Of a DNA stretch of 64,000 nucleotides, positions 1-13,159 are shown one piece after another (within the stretch, counting starts at the first letter, position 1; every line of letters starts with the position of its first letter). Made by a program: the position numbers and the translations under genes. This stretch comes from Uloborus plumipes (Eukaryota > Arthropoda > Arachnida > Araneae > Uloboridae). The stretch covers positions 1-64,000 of the forward strand of contig JAXGGA010000027.1 in NCBI GenBank assembly GCA_038373865.1, written 5' to 3'. The notes under the pieces are model-generated. The model was not told where the DNA came from and searched no databases. It saw only the letters and a program-made list of their open reading frames with translations.

Positions 1-612
1 ACTTTAATTAACGCTTTAATTTAAAATGGCAACGGAAAGAAATAAATGTCTTGGAATTTTAAATAGTTCAACCATTTAATTAACGCTTTAATTTAAAATA
101 GGTACGGAAAGAAACAAAAGTTTTGGAATTTTAAATAGTTCAATAATTTAATTAACGCTTTAATTTAAAATGGCAACGGAAAGAAATAAATGTCTTGGAA
201 TTTTAAAAGTGCAAAGAATTTAATTAACGTTTTAATTAATATCTCAGCTAATTAACGTCGTACAATTACGCGGTTGGTCTTATTGTCTTCCTTAGAAAAT
301 TTCGAATCGAATGGTATTATGTTTGATTCTTTACGCTCAGCGGTTTTTGAGGAGTTCAAGCTTCAGACGGAATTTTAAATAGTTCAATAATTTAATTAAC
401 GCTTTAATTTAAAATGGCAACGGAAAGAAATAAATGTCTTGGAATTTTAAAAGTGCAAAGAATTTAATTAACGTTTTAATTAATATCTCAGCAAATTAAC
501 GTCGTACAATTACGCGGTTGGTCTTATTGTCTTCCTTAGAAAATTTCGAATCGAATGGTATTATGTTTGATTCTCTACGCTCAGCGGTTTTTGAGGAGTT
601 CAAGCTTCAGAC
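1..612. repeat. AT-rich repeat units with a 244-bp direct duplication
   Basis: Short units beginning TTTAATTAACGCTTTAATTT recur near 5, 77, 150 and 393. The 244-bp block 125-368 is repeated almost exactly as 369-612, including an internal segment with TTACGCGGTTGG and the end AGTTCAAGCTTCAGACGG. The array starts outside the window. Confidence 0.85.
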
Positions 613-663
613 GGACAGACAGACAGACAGATAGACAGACAGACGGACAGACAGACGCGGACA
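612..663. repeat. GACA/GACG microsatellite
   Basis: Tandem GACA units with GACG and GATA variants directly follow the second 244-bp copy. Such tails often follow the 3' end of dispersed repeats in invertebrates. Confidence 0.85.
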
Positions 664-1332
664 GATTTTAATAGTAGTAATGTTTTACAATTTAATTTAT
701 TAGAATTTCACCGCCATACGTTTTAGAGATAATATTTTCAAAAACATCTGTTACTGTGCAGCGAAGCGATACTTATTGGTGGGCATTTGGAATGACAAAA
801 CGTATGTTGTTCTGCAGCTAAAAAAATGTTATTTTGCCGCTTGAAAAGTATTGATGTAAAACTGACGCGACGATGTCAAAGAAGCAGTTAATGATTCCTA
901 CATTTTTTTCAGCAGTTTAAAGCGGAGTTATGGTTAGGTCGACTTATCTTGTAAAATACTGAGAGAAATGAACTGTCAGCTGCAAATAGAGTAATGTACA
1001 ACAAAAATTCAATTATTTTTCTCCTGTAAATGACATTCTGAGTTCTCCTTTTTAAATAAAAGGTGCTTGATTTTTACATCAAAAGCAAAAAGATTCAGCA
1101 TGTGTCGTTTTTATAGCTAACATTCATCTAGCCTTAATCTGAATGGCATCCAGGATTATTTTCTCACTTAACGTTTTGACTTTGCTCCTATAACGTAATA
1201 ATGTAACTCCTTCCCTGTCCACAACTTTTACGAATATTGTCTTCATAAACCATGCTAAATATGCAATGTAAAAGAATTTTGCCCATGGCGTATTCACAAG
1301 TTTTTCATTTTATGTTTTTAATAGCACACTAT

Positions 1333-1527
1333 GAAAAAATTGTGTAACCTGGGAGCATTCTGCACCCAAAGCTACTTCTAATGCTATGGAGAAATTTAAC
1401 TGATAAAACTGAAGTAACGTTATGAGCGATGCGTAACGTCACACCAGTTTTATCAGTTAAGTTACTCCATCGCATAGGAGGCAGCCATGCTGACACTTTT
1501 ATGGAGTAAGGTTACACAAATTTTTTT
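1333..1527. mobile_element. Short palindromic MITE
   Basis: The outer ends TTGTGTAACCT (about 1340) and AGGTTACACAA (about 1510) are inverted copies. Inside, TTTAACTGATAAAACT and AGTTTTATCAGTTAA form a second nested inverted pair around 1427. It has no coding capacity. Confidence 0.6.
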
Positions 1528-1584
1528 GCGCAGGTTTGAATGTTTTTTTTTTGAGACCATTAATTTTGGGAAATTGATGCGTAG

Positions 1585-1844
1585 AAGACAATTGAAGGGG
1601 AAAGTGGATAAAGGTGATATGCAACAATTTTTGAAACTTAATTTTTACAATGGATGAAGGTTGATAAGTCCATCAGTATCATGTCCCCTTAGTCACAGAA
1701 ATGGTTGGTAACTAAGAATATGAACCCGTTTTACCCGTTCAGAAAAATCCATTAAAAAAATAGCACAACATTTTTTTTGAAAGCTTTTTCTAGAAATTTA
1801 AAAAAGCGTCACATATCAACTTTATCCACTTGCCCCCTCCAATT
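1585..1844. mobile_element. MITE, GGGGxAAxTGxATAAAGGTGATATG family, copy 1
   Basis: The left end has AATTGAAGGGG and GGATAAAGGTGATATG. The right end has its inverted counterpart (TTTATCCACTTGCCC). The body matches 33877-34128 along its whole length, including CCATCAGTATCATGT and AACCCGTTTTACCCGTT. No ORF is present. Confidence 0.7.
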
Positions 1845-2475
1845 TAAAAAACAAATCTTAATGTACAAGAAGCACATATTTTCATCTGAAGAAAATTTTT
1901 CATGCTGAGCAGTGAAATTTGAGACAGAATGAACAGGGAAAAGGAAGTGCCTTCCGTTTTCTTCTAAACTTACACGTGTCTTTCTGACACTTCTCCCCAC
2001 CTGGCTCAGGTGTCGTTTCACTTCGAAAAAGTCAATAAAAGCTTCTGTCATAGAAGCGGAATTTGATTGATCTTGAATAGGACATTTATGGCTGAGATTT
2101 TCCCGAAATAGTGAGAATTGTTTTCCGTTCCGTTGAAATCTTCTCTGCTTTGTGAAGCGTATCTGACGGCGAATGGTCTTTTGAATTTCATTAACTTACT
2201 TTGAGCATCAAATCATCCAGCAAGATGATGGTTACGTCTATTTTTATCAAAGCTTCTGCATTGTCAATGTTTTTGATCATAAGGCGTAAAAAAAGTTTGA
2301 AAATAACACTTCATATTAACAGTGGCGTGGTGAGGAATTTCTGAGAGGCGATTACTTACTGCTTTATACCCGAGTTTTGCCTCAAAATTTTGGAGTTGTA
2401 CCGTACCAAGTGCGGTCGCTAGCTGGTGTTCTAATTTCACATTAGCTAAAAGTTTTTGTTGGCTCTCTTTGCTCT

Positions 2476-2785
2476 ATAACCCTTTATGTACTGAATTAAG
2501 TTATTAATGGTTTTTTATATTTTTTTTGGTTTTTTTAGTTGAAAATACATCAAAAAACATATTTATCAAGTAAAAAATTTTTGAAAATTTTGGGGGTCTA
2601 AGGACCCCTATGCCTTAGGGCCCCCAAGAAAACTGTTTCCGATCCCAGGTACCATCTGTTGGCCTCTCAGCGAAGTACAAGGAGTGGTACTTAAAAGTTT
2701 CAGCATGATTACAGCCATTTTGGATTCATAATACTAATTTAATAAAAGCAGGACTTCTGAGTACCGTCAGTGCATAAAGGGATAA
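2476..2785 (-). mobile_element. piggyBac-type MITE, CCCTTTATG family, inverted copy
   Basis: The ends are AACCCTTTATG and CATAAAGGG. The interior is the reverse complement of 24198-24437 (for example GGTACCATCTG, AGCGAAGTACAAGGAGTGGT). Flanking TTAA is mutated on both sides, so this is the older copy. Confidence 0.7.
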
Positions 2786-2893
2786 GAGGATTTTTGCCTC
2801 CAGCTCGTTTAATTCCTATTTCATGCTGATGAGTCCATAATAAGCACGAAACTGCAGTCCATGGATGGAACAAACGAGCTGATGGTGCATCGC
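2786..2893. repeat. Dispersed repeat (GAGGATTTTTGCCTCC family), copy 1
   Basis: It shares GAGGATTTTTGCCTCC, CATAATAAG and AAACTGCAGTC, in the same order and spacing, with 13303-13415. An inverted pair (AGCTCGTTT and AAACGAGCT) brackets each core, predicting a hairpin. Confidence 0.6.
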
Positions 2894-3859
2894 ATCTACC
2901 ATTTAACATTTTTCGGGGGAGGGGAGGGGGCCCAAAGGATACATCTTCACTATATATTTCAGGAAAAAAAAGAATAATAAAACGCATAGTGTATATTTTT
3001 TTAAAAAGTCTCTAAAATCCACCCACAATGATCCAAATGAAGAGACTGGTCCTGGCTTAGTGTATCCAACTCTGATACTTGAGTTTAATGTGTGTAATTT
3101 TAGTTTCATATAAACAGCCCCACATATACACTTAATTAGACAATGAAAACAATATTTAGACAGATGAAAATAACATTAATGTTTTCATTATAGAAAATAA
3201 CTTTTATTCTTCAAGGGAGGGGTCTGGAGCTAAGGACCACTCCCTTTCTACTGCATATTAAGAAAGCAAGAATGTAAAATTTATTGCAAAATTAGCAGAA
3301 CAAATGTATTCCTTCATTTACATTACTTTACGTAACATAGTGCAACTCTATTGCTAAAGTAGAAAAAAAAAATCACTGCAGCATACAGATATTTGAAAGA
3401 CTTTGGTTCAATTGAATCTATATTATTTATTTGTTCTGAAAAAGACACTCCATAGAGAATCAAAACAGCTGTAGTGGTTTCCGAAGTAACTTTAGTTAAT
3501 GTGTTTATAGTTGCTAAAACTCAACTAGATTTTTAATTAACTACATTATTTAGAGAAGTACCGAACCTGTTATAACCAAAGGTTTGTTTATTCATAATTA
3601 GCTAGTTTTGTGAAAATGCATTTTCATTGCTCAAAAATATGCTGTTTTTTTCCGAAAATGTGTTATTGCTGTTATTTTCTATCCTTTTTGTTTCATTGTA
3701 ATCCATTGTAATCTCAGGTATCTTCTTGTTATTGTTATTTTTACTCTGAATGTGATAGGTATTTTTTTTAATTAGTCGTAATGAATATGTAGATTATTTA
3801 ATCCGACAGAATTGTGTAAAGAAACGTGGATAAAGCTCTTGTTACTGTCTAAAATTTTT

Positions 3860-4040
3860 TCGTGCGGTCTCCGCCGTATCTGCGCACGCGCCAAGTCTCT
3901 TCGGACTTTCTCGAAATAGGGGGGGGGGGAAGCAACGAGGAAGTAGTAAGCAAGCAAAAGCTGAAGGCATCGGCAAGTGCGCATCCTTAACCTATCTCCC
4001 CTTTTTTCAGATGGAAGCGTCCGTGGCTGCCAGGACAAAA
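3860..4040. other. GC-rich island without recognisable content
   Basis: This patch is clearly richer in G, C and CpG than its surroundings and holds a G9 run near 3921. A minus-strand ORF of 88 codons crosses it but resembles no family I know. I treat it as unexplained sequence or an old repeat. Confidence 0.3.
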
Positions 4041-4901
4041 CGCAAACAGACAGTATATAATTTTGTTCTTTTTAATGAAATGTGTGAAGGTTCGCTATTT
4101 TAACTATATTAAAATTATCATGAGGAGTATCCATAAGGCTCGAAATGTAAAGCCCAATTGCCGTATACATTTTGCTTTCACTTAAAATAGATATTTTTGT
4201 ATTAAATTTTCACCTTTTTTCTATCTCAAGCACAATGAACTGAACTCGTTAGTTATTAAACTTTAGTACCAAAAATCAGATTTAAAAAATGGCTGATTTC
4301 AATTACTAAGGCGGCTTTGAGCTTTTGAACTGAGAGTCTTTGATCAAACCGCGGTTGAAGCATTATCAGAGCGAAATGTATCAGAATTAGCTCAGAAACA
4401 ATGCACATAAAGTTGGGGCCTTAAAAAAATCGGTTCAACTTGGATACTTCGTATTTCTAGAAGCGAGTAGTGGGTACGGCGATGACCTAGGCACCTTTTT
4501 GTATGAAAGGCTCCATTACGAAGATTAAAGAATGTAAAATAAAATTGCAATTTTTAAACAGTTTTCTATGACCAAGCAATGGATGATTGGGATTTCTAAA
4601 AATCATACACAAATACGATTTTTTTAAGAATACTTTTTTTTTGTACCAGTAACTAGCATAAGAATCAGGGAAAGGAGTTTATTGGGAAATTGGAGCGGTC
4701 GTCAAATTTTTTGTACAATATTTTATTTTGTTAACCCTGTTGGTTACACTATGGTTACACCCATGGTTACACTATGCAAATAATTTTTACACGTTCCTCA
4801 CGCAGGCATTGGTGTCAAAAATTTAACGCTAATGAATTAAGATTGCCTATTTCTAACTATCGAAATCCTCTCGTTTCTGCGAATATTAGAATTTTGTAAT
4901 A

Positions 4902-5305
4902 TACTGCAAAAAATGAACTGCTGTTTTTGCAGTCTAACAGGCAGCCGAGGTTCCAATTTAAAACTGTAAAATGCATCGTAATAAACTGTAAAACTAGCAG
5001 TTTTACAGTTTCTTATTGTAAAGTTAGAAATTTTAGTTTATTGCCGTAAAATTTAGTTCTATTATACTGTAAAAATAGCAGTATAATACTGGCAGCAGAG
5101 GTTCCAGTTTGAAACTAAAATGCGCTCTTGTAAACTGTAAAATTAGCAATTTTGCAGTTTATTACTGTAAAATTAGCAATTTTACAGTTTAGTAGTGTGA
5201 AAGTAGAAATTTTAGTTTATTACTGTACAACTAGCAATTTTTACGGTTTACTATAAAATTAGCTGTATTACACTGTAAAAACAATATTCATTTTTTACAG
5301 TGTAA
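4902..5305. mobile_element. Palindromic MITE with internal ACTGTAAAA subrepeats, copy 1
   Basis: The ends are ACTGCAAAAAATGAACTG and its approximate inverse ATTCATTTTTTACAGTG. The interior holds many alternating copies of AAACTGTAAAATTAGCAATT and their inverses, so nearly the whole element can self-pair. A second copy lies at 34468-34790. Confidence 0.7.
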
Positions 5306-8300
5306 CGGTTATACGTTAGATGCAAGAATTCAACAGATAGATATAGAAAAAAGTTTCGTGGTGGCCACAACATGCCAGTCTTTTTTATAGCTGATTATTT
5401 ATTTCTTCCAATTAAAAAAAAACATTTATTCTCTAATTTCAAATTTTCAGTCAGACGGAAGTAATGTCAGTCACATTTGGGCAGGCATGCTTTTAATGCT
5501 GCGTTCAGTGAAGCTACATAAATTTGCCGAATGCGTGAAATAGGTTGAGACCATTACACGCATTCACATTAATAGGTTTTTGCACGAAATAAGAAGCAGC
5601 GAATTAAATCAAAACCATTGAGGTAAAATTGCTTACAGTAAACACTCTGATTCATTCACCTATATAAATTGCTTGATTTTAGGAGAGGTTAAATGTAGTA
5701 TACGTTCTATTAATAAAGTGTATTTTTATCATTTTTAAATTAAACTATTCAGAGCAATTATGAGCTTCAGTCCGGAACGACCATTTGCGGTCAGACTATT
5801 TTTCACGTATTTCACGACTTAAATATACCTTATTTTCTGGTTTTTCTTGGTAACAATTATGTATCTAATTGTATCTTGCTATTCGTTGGACAAAATATAA
5901 AAAATCGACGAATACAATTCCAGAATTTAAAAATTTAACTTTTTTTACGATGAAAAGGGTCACAAATAATTATTAAAAAACAGCTACACTTCCTTCTATA
6001 AAAAAATAACAAACGGAAAAATGTTTAGAAAAAGAAAATAATTTATTAAAACGCAATGAAATTTTCACAGGTTGTTGAAAAATAGAAATGGTAAATAAAC
6101 GTAAAATAACATTAGAAAACCAAACTTAGTTTTTAAATAAGCAGTATAAACTGCAATGTCCCAAACTCGTGCCAAAAATGCTGAAATCTTAACATGTATG
6201 AGTAAGGAGTGTAACCACGTTTACTGGAGATGCAGACTTATTTTTAGAAATTTAGAGCAAACAAATAACAAAATGAGCACTGTACACATCCAACGCAACG
6301 AAACTAACCGCTGAAATGAGCTTTTTCTTATACCTATACTCACATTCCACAACAACGGGTAGTTATGCAAATGAATCGATAAATTTCAGATAGGGCGTAC
6401 GTCCAACGGAATTGCATAGCAATGGAATAACTAACTCAAATAATCTTACTATGAAACTTCTTTCATGTGTCACTGCAAAGTACACATGCAAATTTTGTTG
6501 CTAGAATCTTTTTTCTTATCAAGTTATGCTAATTTTGCCGTTAGTTGCTTATTTTTTAAAGAAAAGAGTGTAGTTTGGGAAGTTTTCTGAGAGTATGAAC
6601 ATAATGATTGTTGAATAAATTGGGAGAGAAGGAGAAAAGTGCAGATATTTATGAAAGTTTTAAACAATAATAAAATATTTCTCTGAATGTTGTTTTTTAA
6701 AATTATCTTAAAAAAAGAAAAGAAAAAAGAAGATATAAGTGTTTCAATTTTAATTTTTATCACTTTAAACGTTTTTCTCTTATGGCAATTGCAATTGCAA
6801 TTGTTTGTTTAAAAAACTCTTAACAATAGGATTTTCAGTTGTTCATAACAGGGGCACTGTTTCTGTGATTTTGTCTTCATGAATGTTGAACCACAATAAT
6901 AAAAAATAATAATGCTTGATAAAATCCAGAAATACACATAATTCTTTTTTTTTAAAACTGCTATCTCGACCCCAAAATCTTTCATAAATCACTATAAGTT
7001 TTTGAAGCTTGAAGGGGAAAATATACGTATTATTAAACTAAGATTCGTAATATGGCTTTAAATTAAAAGTTCGGGGGATGGGGTTACGCACAGCCCCCAA
7101 TCCTCACCTCAGATCCTCTTCGACAGATATTCGCGCTAAAATTTGCAGTCTCGCTGAGAAATAATGGGGCTCATTTGATGCAGCCCTTAGTTGAATCATC
7201 ATCTAGTTTCCTGATTGGAGTTCCGTTCTTCTCCTCCTCAATATAAAAATGTCCACCATCAGAAGTCTATTTGATGCAAACTAAATGTTTTTTTTTTTTT
7301 TTTTTGCCTCTTTCCCTATACCATCTTTTTTTTGCAAAAACCTTTTTAAATGCATATGTTTTTTTTAAATTATTCATACAAAGCCGTTTTTATAATCGTG
7401 CCACATAATGCTTGCAGTTAAAAACAAAAATTGCTGCAGTTAGTAGTTTTAGATTTTAGATAAAATTTAATTTAAAAATGCATTCTCTACTTATCTTATT
7501 TGTCAATATTTGGATAGCCGTGGCTAATTAGATTATAAAGATGGGGTAAACGAACAGTGTTAAGTATTATAAGAACATATGAAATTGTGCTCATTAATAT
7601 TATTACAACTTTCAATAATAAACGGTATTAAACTACTTATTTGGGCCAAAAAATATTGAAAACGTCATTTTTTATATAAAGGTAGTACGTGGACTGCAAA
7701 TAAAATAATTCCTTTTGATTCTAATGCGAAAAATGTAACCCAATATCTTTCGTTATTTGAAAGATCAGTTAAATTCATAGAGTCACCTCCTTTCCTTGAT
7801 TTTTCCCTTTTTTTCGGACGGAAGAAATTTGAGAGCTTTAAAGAACGTTTTCAGAAGAGGAAGAAAATTCAATCCGGAAAAGTCAATCTGATCCAATCAG
7901 GAAAAGTTCGAATAGTATTGATTATTGCGACTTCTATTTCGACGAGGTTGAAGTGACTCTGTTGACAAAAACAACAATAATATGCTTCAGAAGAAAAAAA
8001 AGAAAAAAAATCTCATCCCTTTCTTAGAGCCTTTCTGACATTTTTATGAATGTCAAGCATCAAGTAAAGACACTTAAAATACTTTTTTCGAGACCTGAAA
8101 CAAGATTACGTCAATGATTTATACTTTTGTCAATTTAATGTTTGTTACTGTACCAGTTTTAGACGAGTATAAATTTACTGGCGCGTTTGAAACTTCAGCT
8201 TTTGATGTTTTCATGTCTTGATAGCCTAAGTTGATGTACCGTTGCTTTGGGAGGATTTTTTAAGGGTACAAGTTTTAAACGGGACAATAAAAGGATAAAT

Positions 8301-8960
8301 GGAGTTTTGAAAATAACAATTTATTTCTTTCATTAAGTTTGCAGTTATGAAACGAACTCCTGGCCTATTAGTATTATTAGTGATTGTTATGTAATGATCT
8401 AAATCCAATTTCTACGGAAATAAATAAATAAAGTAAATAAAACACTAAATTAATAATAATGATGAAAGAAATAAAGCTGTTAATCATACTCTCATAAAAT
8501 GTAGAAATATACTCGTACATTCTTCGCGATTCATAAGAAAAGCAATGGAATTAGAGAGAACTGTTTAATTGTTTTTAGTATTACATGCGTATTATTTTTG
8601 GATATAAAACCACAGCCCGATGCAGCATTTACTAGTTATTTGTTTTGTTGTCTGCTTTCTATAAAAATAGGAAAAATATAAATGAAAGAATATGATGGAC
8701 ATAACTATTAAATCAATGTATGGGCTACTAAAAAAATTTTAAGTCGAATATTTTGCGCTGCTTTAAACTCGCTACTAGATGATTCATATTTTAAGATAAC
8801 TGAAAACCGTACGCCGTACATCATGTTAGACAATAAACATAAACGGAACAGAGATAAAATTCAAAAAATACTATATTTAAGATAAAAAGTAATTCGCAAG
8901 TAATTAGTTGCACCTTTTTAGCAACATTTTCGCTTTCAAATTTTGAGCAATCATCTTCAT
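5306..8960. other. No gene or element recognised
   Basis: This is AT-rich sequence with poly-T and poly-A runs (for example T17 near 7290). ORFs here are short and biased to Phe, Lys, Asn and Ile, as expected by chance at this composition. Confidence 0.6.
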
Positions 8961-8997
8961 TTAATGTATATATATAATAATACAAACAATTCTGATA

Positions 8998-9018
8998 TTA
9001 TATATATATATATATATA
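8998..9018. repeat. (TA)n microsatellite
   Basis: It is an uninterrupted TA run of about 20 bases, with a shorter TA-rich patch just before it (8965-8976). Confidence 0.9.
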
Positions 9019-10751
9019 AAATTTCGAACGAGCATCAGTTGTCGGTTTAAATTTCTGATATTAATAAGTAGAGCAACCGCATCGAGAATTGGCGAGCAGG
9101 GGCATCAGTTATCAGGTGCCCCCTAGTTTCGTTTTGGACATAATTTAATACAAGAATATGCTGAAAGATTTTTAGATATTGATGATCACACTCCTGTAAA
9201 GAAACTGGTATAATTGCTTGACAAATTGACCTACAGAACTACAAATGGAGTTATTTGAGCTAAGGGAAGACTATCTTAAAATCTTTTTTTGGCACTAAAG
9301 AGGATCCCATACGAGATCTGGAAATAGGCTGTATAATTTTCATTCCTGCAACCCACGAGAGCATATATGCCTAAGGTGACCATACACCCCGTAACGGGAC
9401 ATTCCCGTTTTTAGATAGTTTGTCTCGTAATCTCTGAACACAGTTTGAGGCCGCCGAAAGGTAGTTTTCTGAAAGAGAGTAACCCAAAAGAGAAAATTAA
9501 CCTACAGTCATTAATTTTTTTCAAAGGTCAGAGACTCGATAACTGGCAATAATTTGAATCTGAGAAATTTCTTGAATCTTCCTTATGATTGAATATATTT
9601 TACATTTTTCTGCAGCTAATGCAGTGTACGCCTAGCTGGGGTTCCTTCTCTTATGAATAAAAATCATCGGTAGCACCAAAGTAATTGTAAAAAGTTCTAC
9701 TAAGGTATTTTTATTTGAAATGAATATTTATTATAGTTATTGAATTTGCACTTCAAAGAGAAAATTGCTCATTCCGGTATTATTAAATACAAATTAGATG
9801 GAAAGTTTATGATTTTGATTTTTATTTTATTTATTTTTTTTTTTTTTCATTTTTTAACACACACAAAGAAAAAAAAATGTACGTCCCATTTTGAGGCTTT
9901 CCCTTTCTGTATGAAGTTTATTTTCCTGCTTTGGAAACTTCACTGCTGCGAGTCAACATTTTGCTTCAAGACAAAAATTAGCATCGTTTTAAAAATGCTA
10001 AAAGTAATATTGCTGCATTTTAGTTTTATGGCATGCTGATTTTATTTTTTCAATGAATGTTTTATAAATATAATAGTAAATATAAAGGTTGCAAATTAAT
10101 CTTTAAAAATATTTCTCGCACATTATTTTTTCTTGAATTGGTATTTAAATCCGTACACATTTATAACAACTACCAATCAAGATTAACGCTGACAAAGATA
10201 AAGATAAATAAAAACTAATAAACTGATTTTTTAACTGATAAAGATAAATAAAAACTAATACATACATAAAAGCTGAATTTAAAGTTTTTTCAACTCATGC
10301 AGCATCCAGTGGAAAAAGGTTCCTCACCTGTGGGCTAGATAGTTACAGGGCTTCCTTTCTTAAAATTCGAAAAACACAAAAGTTTTTATACTTCATGATT
10401 AAGTAAAAAATTAATAAACTAGTTGAAGTTAAAAACTAGCTATTAAAAGTAACTAAAAATGCAAAAATAAAACTATATTTGTCTCAATTAAAAAAAAAAA
10501 AACTCATAAAAACTGCGTTTTAGACTCATTCATAGTCAATGTCATGTTTTTAGAAAGATTCAGAAAATTAATTTCACTGAACACAATTTTTTGACTTCTG
10601 TGCTAATATTGTTAAAAATATCGCATGTGTAGCCATTTTGTGGACAGTTTTAAACCTAGGGTTAAAGTTCGTACGATCTCCTAACAGCCATTAAGTACCC
10701 TCTTTTGTCCAGAATTTTCGATTTACCGAATGAACTCCATGCCAGATCACT
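9019..10751. other. No gene recognised
   Basis: The 99-codon plus-strand ORF at 9740-10039 is Phe/Lys-rich, crosses a poly-T tract and looks like chance. A patch near 9380 (CCCCGTAACGGGACATTCCCG) may be the end of an old DNA element, but I find no partner for it. Confidence 0.5.
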
Positions 10752-11385
10752 TCGATTAAAGCTATATTGGACACAAAAAATGTTTTTTTTTTTTTTTTGA
10801 ATTATTTATCTATATGTCTCGTCTTTGTGTGCTTGTATATTTACTACATCTAAAAGCATAAAATAAAATGGGCAGAAACAATGAATACTTTTCTTTTTAA
10901 TTTAAAATAAAATTTTTCTAAACAATTTTAAAAAGCTCCATGCGTCACATTTTTTTCAAACTTTGAATTTTCACTTATTTCCAATAATTAGGCATGATTG
11001 CATAAATCTATGCATTACATGTACTGTTTTGTGAGATAGTTTATAAAAGATGGCTGAAAATGAATATTTATATGAATTTTTCAGCTGAAAAGTTCATACT
11101 ATCTCACAAAACGGTACATGCAATCCATAGATTAATGCAATCATGCCTAATGATTAGAAATTAAGTGGAAATTCAAAGTTTGCAAAAAAAAAAAAAGAAT
11201 GTGACGCATGGAGCATTTTGAAGTTTTGTTAAAAAAATTTTTAATTTTAAATTTCAAAAAAATATTCATTGTTTTTGCACCAATTTTTTATGCTTTTAGA
11301 TGTAGTAAATATACAAGCACACAAAGTTTTAGACATTTATATCAATAATTGAAAAAAAAAAAGTGTCCACTGTAGCCTTAATCGA
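10752..11385. mobile_element. Hairpin MITE, AAGGCTACAGTGGAC family, copy 1
   Basis: It is a near-complete palindrome of about 630 bp centred at about 11080. Left-arm landmarks (GACACAAAAAATG, TACTACATCTAAAAGCAT, CATGCGTCACA, GGCATGATTGCAT) recur inverted in the right arm. The termini read TCGATTAAAGC and GCCTTAATCGA. No ORF is present. A shorter relative lies at 24688-25131. Confidence 0.85.
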
Positions 11386-12250
11386 TATTGTTTATGGAAA
11401 TTGAATAAAAGGATGAAATTTAAAGGCCTTTTTTATGTATGAAATCTCAACTCGTGTGACAATGTGCTAATTAGAAGCAATACGGGCGAAACCCTTTTTG
11501 GCCTTTAACCTATATTCATAAGCGAGTAGAGAGATAATTAAGCGGTTGGTTGCCGGAACCAGTTTGATGACTTTATCATTGTACCCCTCCTCATATTCAG
11601 TGCGTACACATAATCCAAAGCGTGCATTTCTTTCCGGTAACTATTCATTACCCTTATGTTTAACGTTTTACTAAAGTGATACCCTAGACGTCTGTGGGTG
11701 TGGTGTTTTATCTTTCGTCTTTGCTTTGGATGGGAACAGGATCGCTATTTTCTACGAACTCTTGATTAATCAATTGCATGTAATTCGATTGTCGGAATAT
11801 TCGGTTAGAGCAAAGTATTATTTTTTTTAATGATTCAAACAGCATTTTTTCATTAGATATATTTCCTTTTTCGTAAAAATATTGAACTTATTAATTTGCA
11901 AATGAAATTTTAGTTTGGGTAAGTAAATAGACTGCATTTATCTTAACGAATGAAACGGAAGAGTTTTATTAGCAGAGTTGGAAGCCTGGGGTACCCAGAT
12001 AGGAGTTTACGGGATATCACTGCGACCTCTCATAAATTTCCTTATTCGGCAAATTTTATCTAACTATTCTGCAAATTTGCAGACTATCGCAATATTGCAT
12101 TTTTTAACGATGCCAGATGTATTGTTTTCATCAGATATACGTATGAGTTCTTGCTCATATTTTAACATTCGACAAAATTCAGTGTCTTTTTTTGGTAAAT
12201 TGCGAATTCTCTCTATCCCAAAAAATTTAATCTCAGTGTGTCGTTGTTGG

Positions 12251-12837
12251 AAGCAGGGCTGTGGAGTTGGAGTAGCGAAATCCCTTCAACTTTGCTACAA
12301 CTTTGATGTGCTTTAACCGCAATTGCGCAATTTCAACCAGATAATCTCCGCGTGCATTGCTTTTCAGAGTCCAACGTATTCGCTTCAACTTTATTCCTTC
12401 CTCGCAAAAAAGTTGAACGGACTTCCACTTTCTAGCAAAATCAGCCAATCAGGAGGTCCTTTGGCCTAATGACGTCAAAAAACAATATAGCCGTCTATAG
12501 CGATATCGACATGCACGTGGAAAAATCATATAGCATGAATGAAAACATGAGAATAACTTCAGGTGAGTTTTTTATGACATATGTTTGTTTAAATATTTAT
12601 AAATCTATTTCATAGAAACTTTTTTGTTAGCATTGTGTTTTTAGCCGAGCAATTCGATTCAACTCTCTCTTTGAGAGCCTGGCAACCTTGATGGACTTCT
12701 TTCGGTTGAAGCGCATCGAAGTTGTAGCGAAGTTGAAGCAGGGATTTCGCTACATGTGAATATGCGCTTTAGGAAACTCTCTGACTCCGAGGCCTTTACC
12801 TCAAGATCAGTCCGACTCCAACTCCGCAGTCCTGCTA
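12251..12837. mobile_element. hAT-like MITE with long nested inverted repeats
   Basis: The ends CAGGGCTGTGGAGTTGGAGT and ACTCCAACTCCGCAGTCCTG are inverted copies. Further in, GCGAAATCCCTTCAACTTTG and its inverse near 12710-12750 extend the pairing. CAGGGCTGTGGAGT-type ends are common on non-autonomous arthropod hAT elements (family knowledge). I could not confirm an 8-bp target duplication. Confidence 0.65.
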
Positions 12838-13159
12838 AGCAGAGTTTCAAAATCAGAAAAGGACTGGCTCAGATAGTTTTATGCACTCGATTTATTAACC
12901 ACAAAATTAATCCCGTTCTGGAGCGCTGGTTGGAAGTGGTCAAAGTTATGAAAAGTAAGCAGTTTAGAATTGATCCATTTTTCAAGAGCAGTACAATCTT
13001 TAAATCTTGAAAAACAATATAAACTCATGTTTGTGAAAATTGCAACACCATGAAGGAAGCATCATAATTGAATGAAATTGAATACACAGCTGAGCGATAG
13101 TGGTACAAATAAATGATTAAACTTAGAAAGCCAACAAACAAACAACAAAAAAATATTTG

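Noticed and set aside
1386..1473. Hairpin that might be a microRNA precursor
   Set aside because: The pairing extends into nested terminal repeats of a short MITE, and there is no evidence of a mature-length conserved arm.
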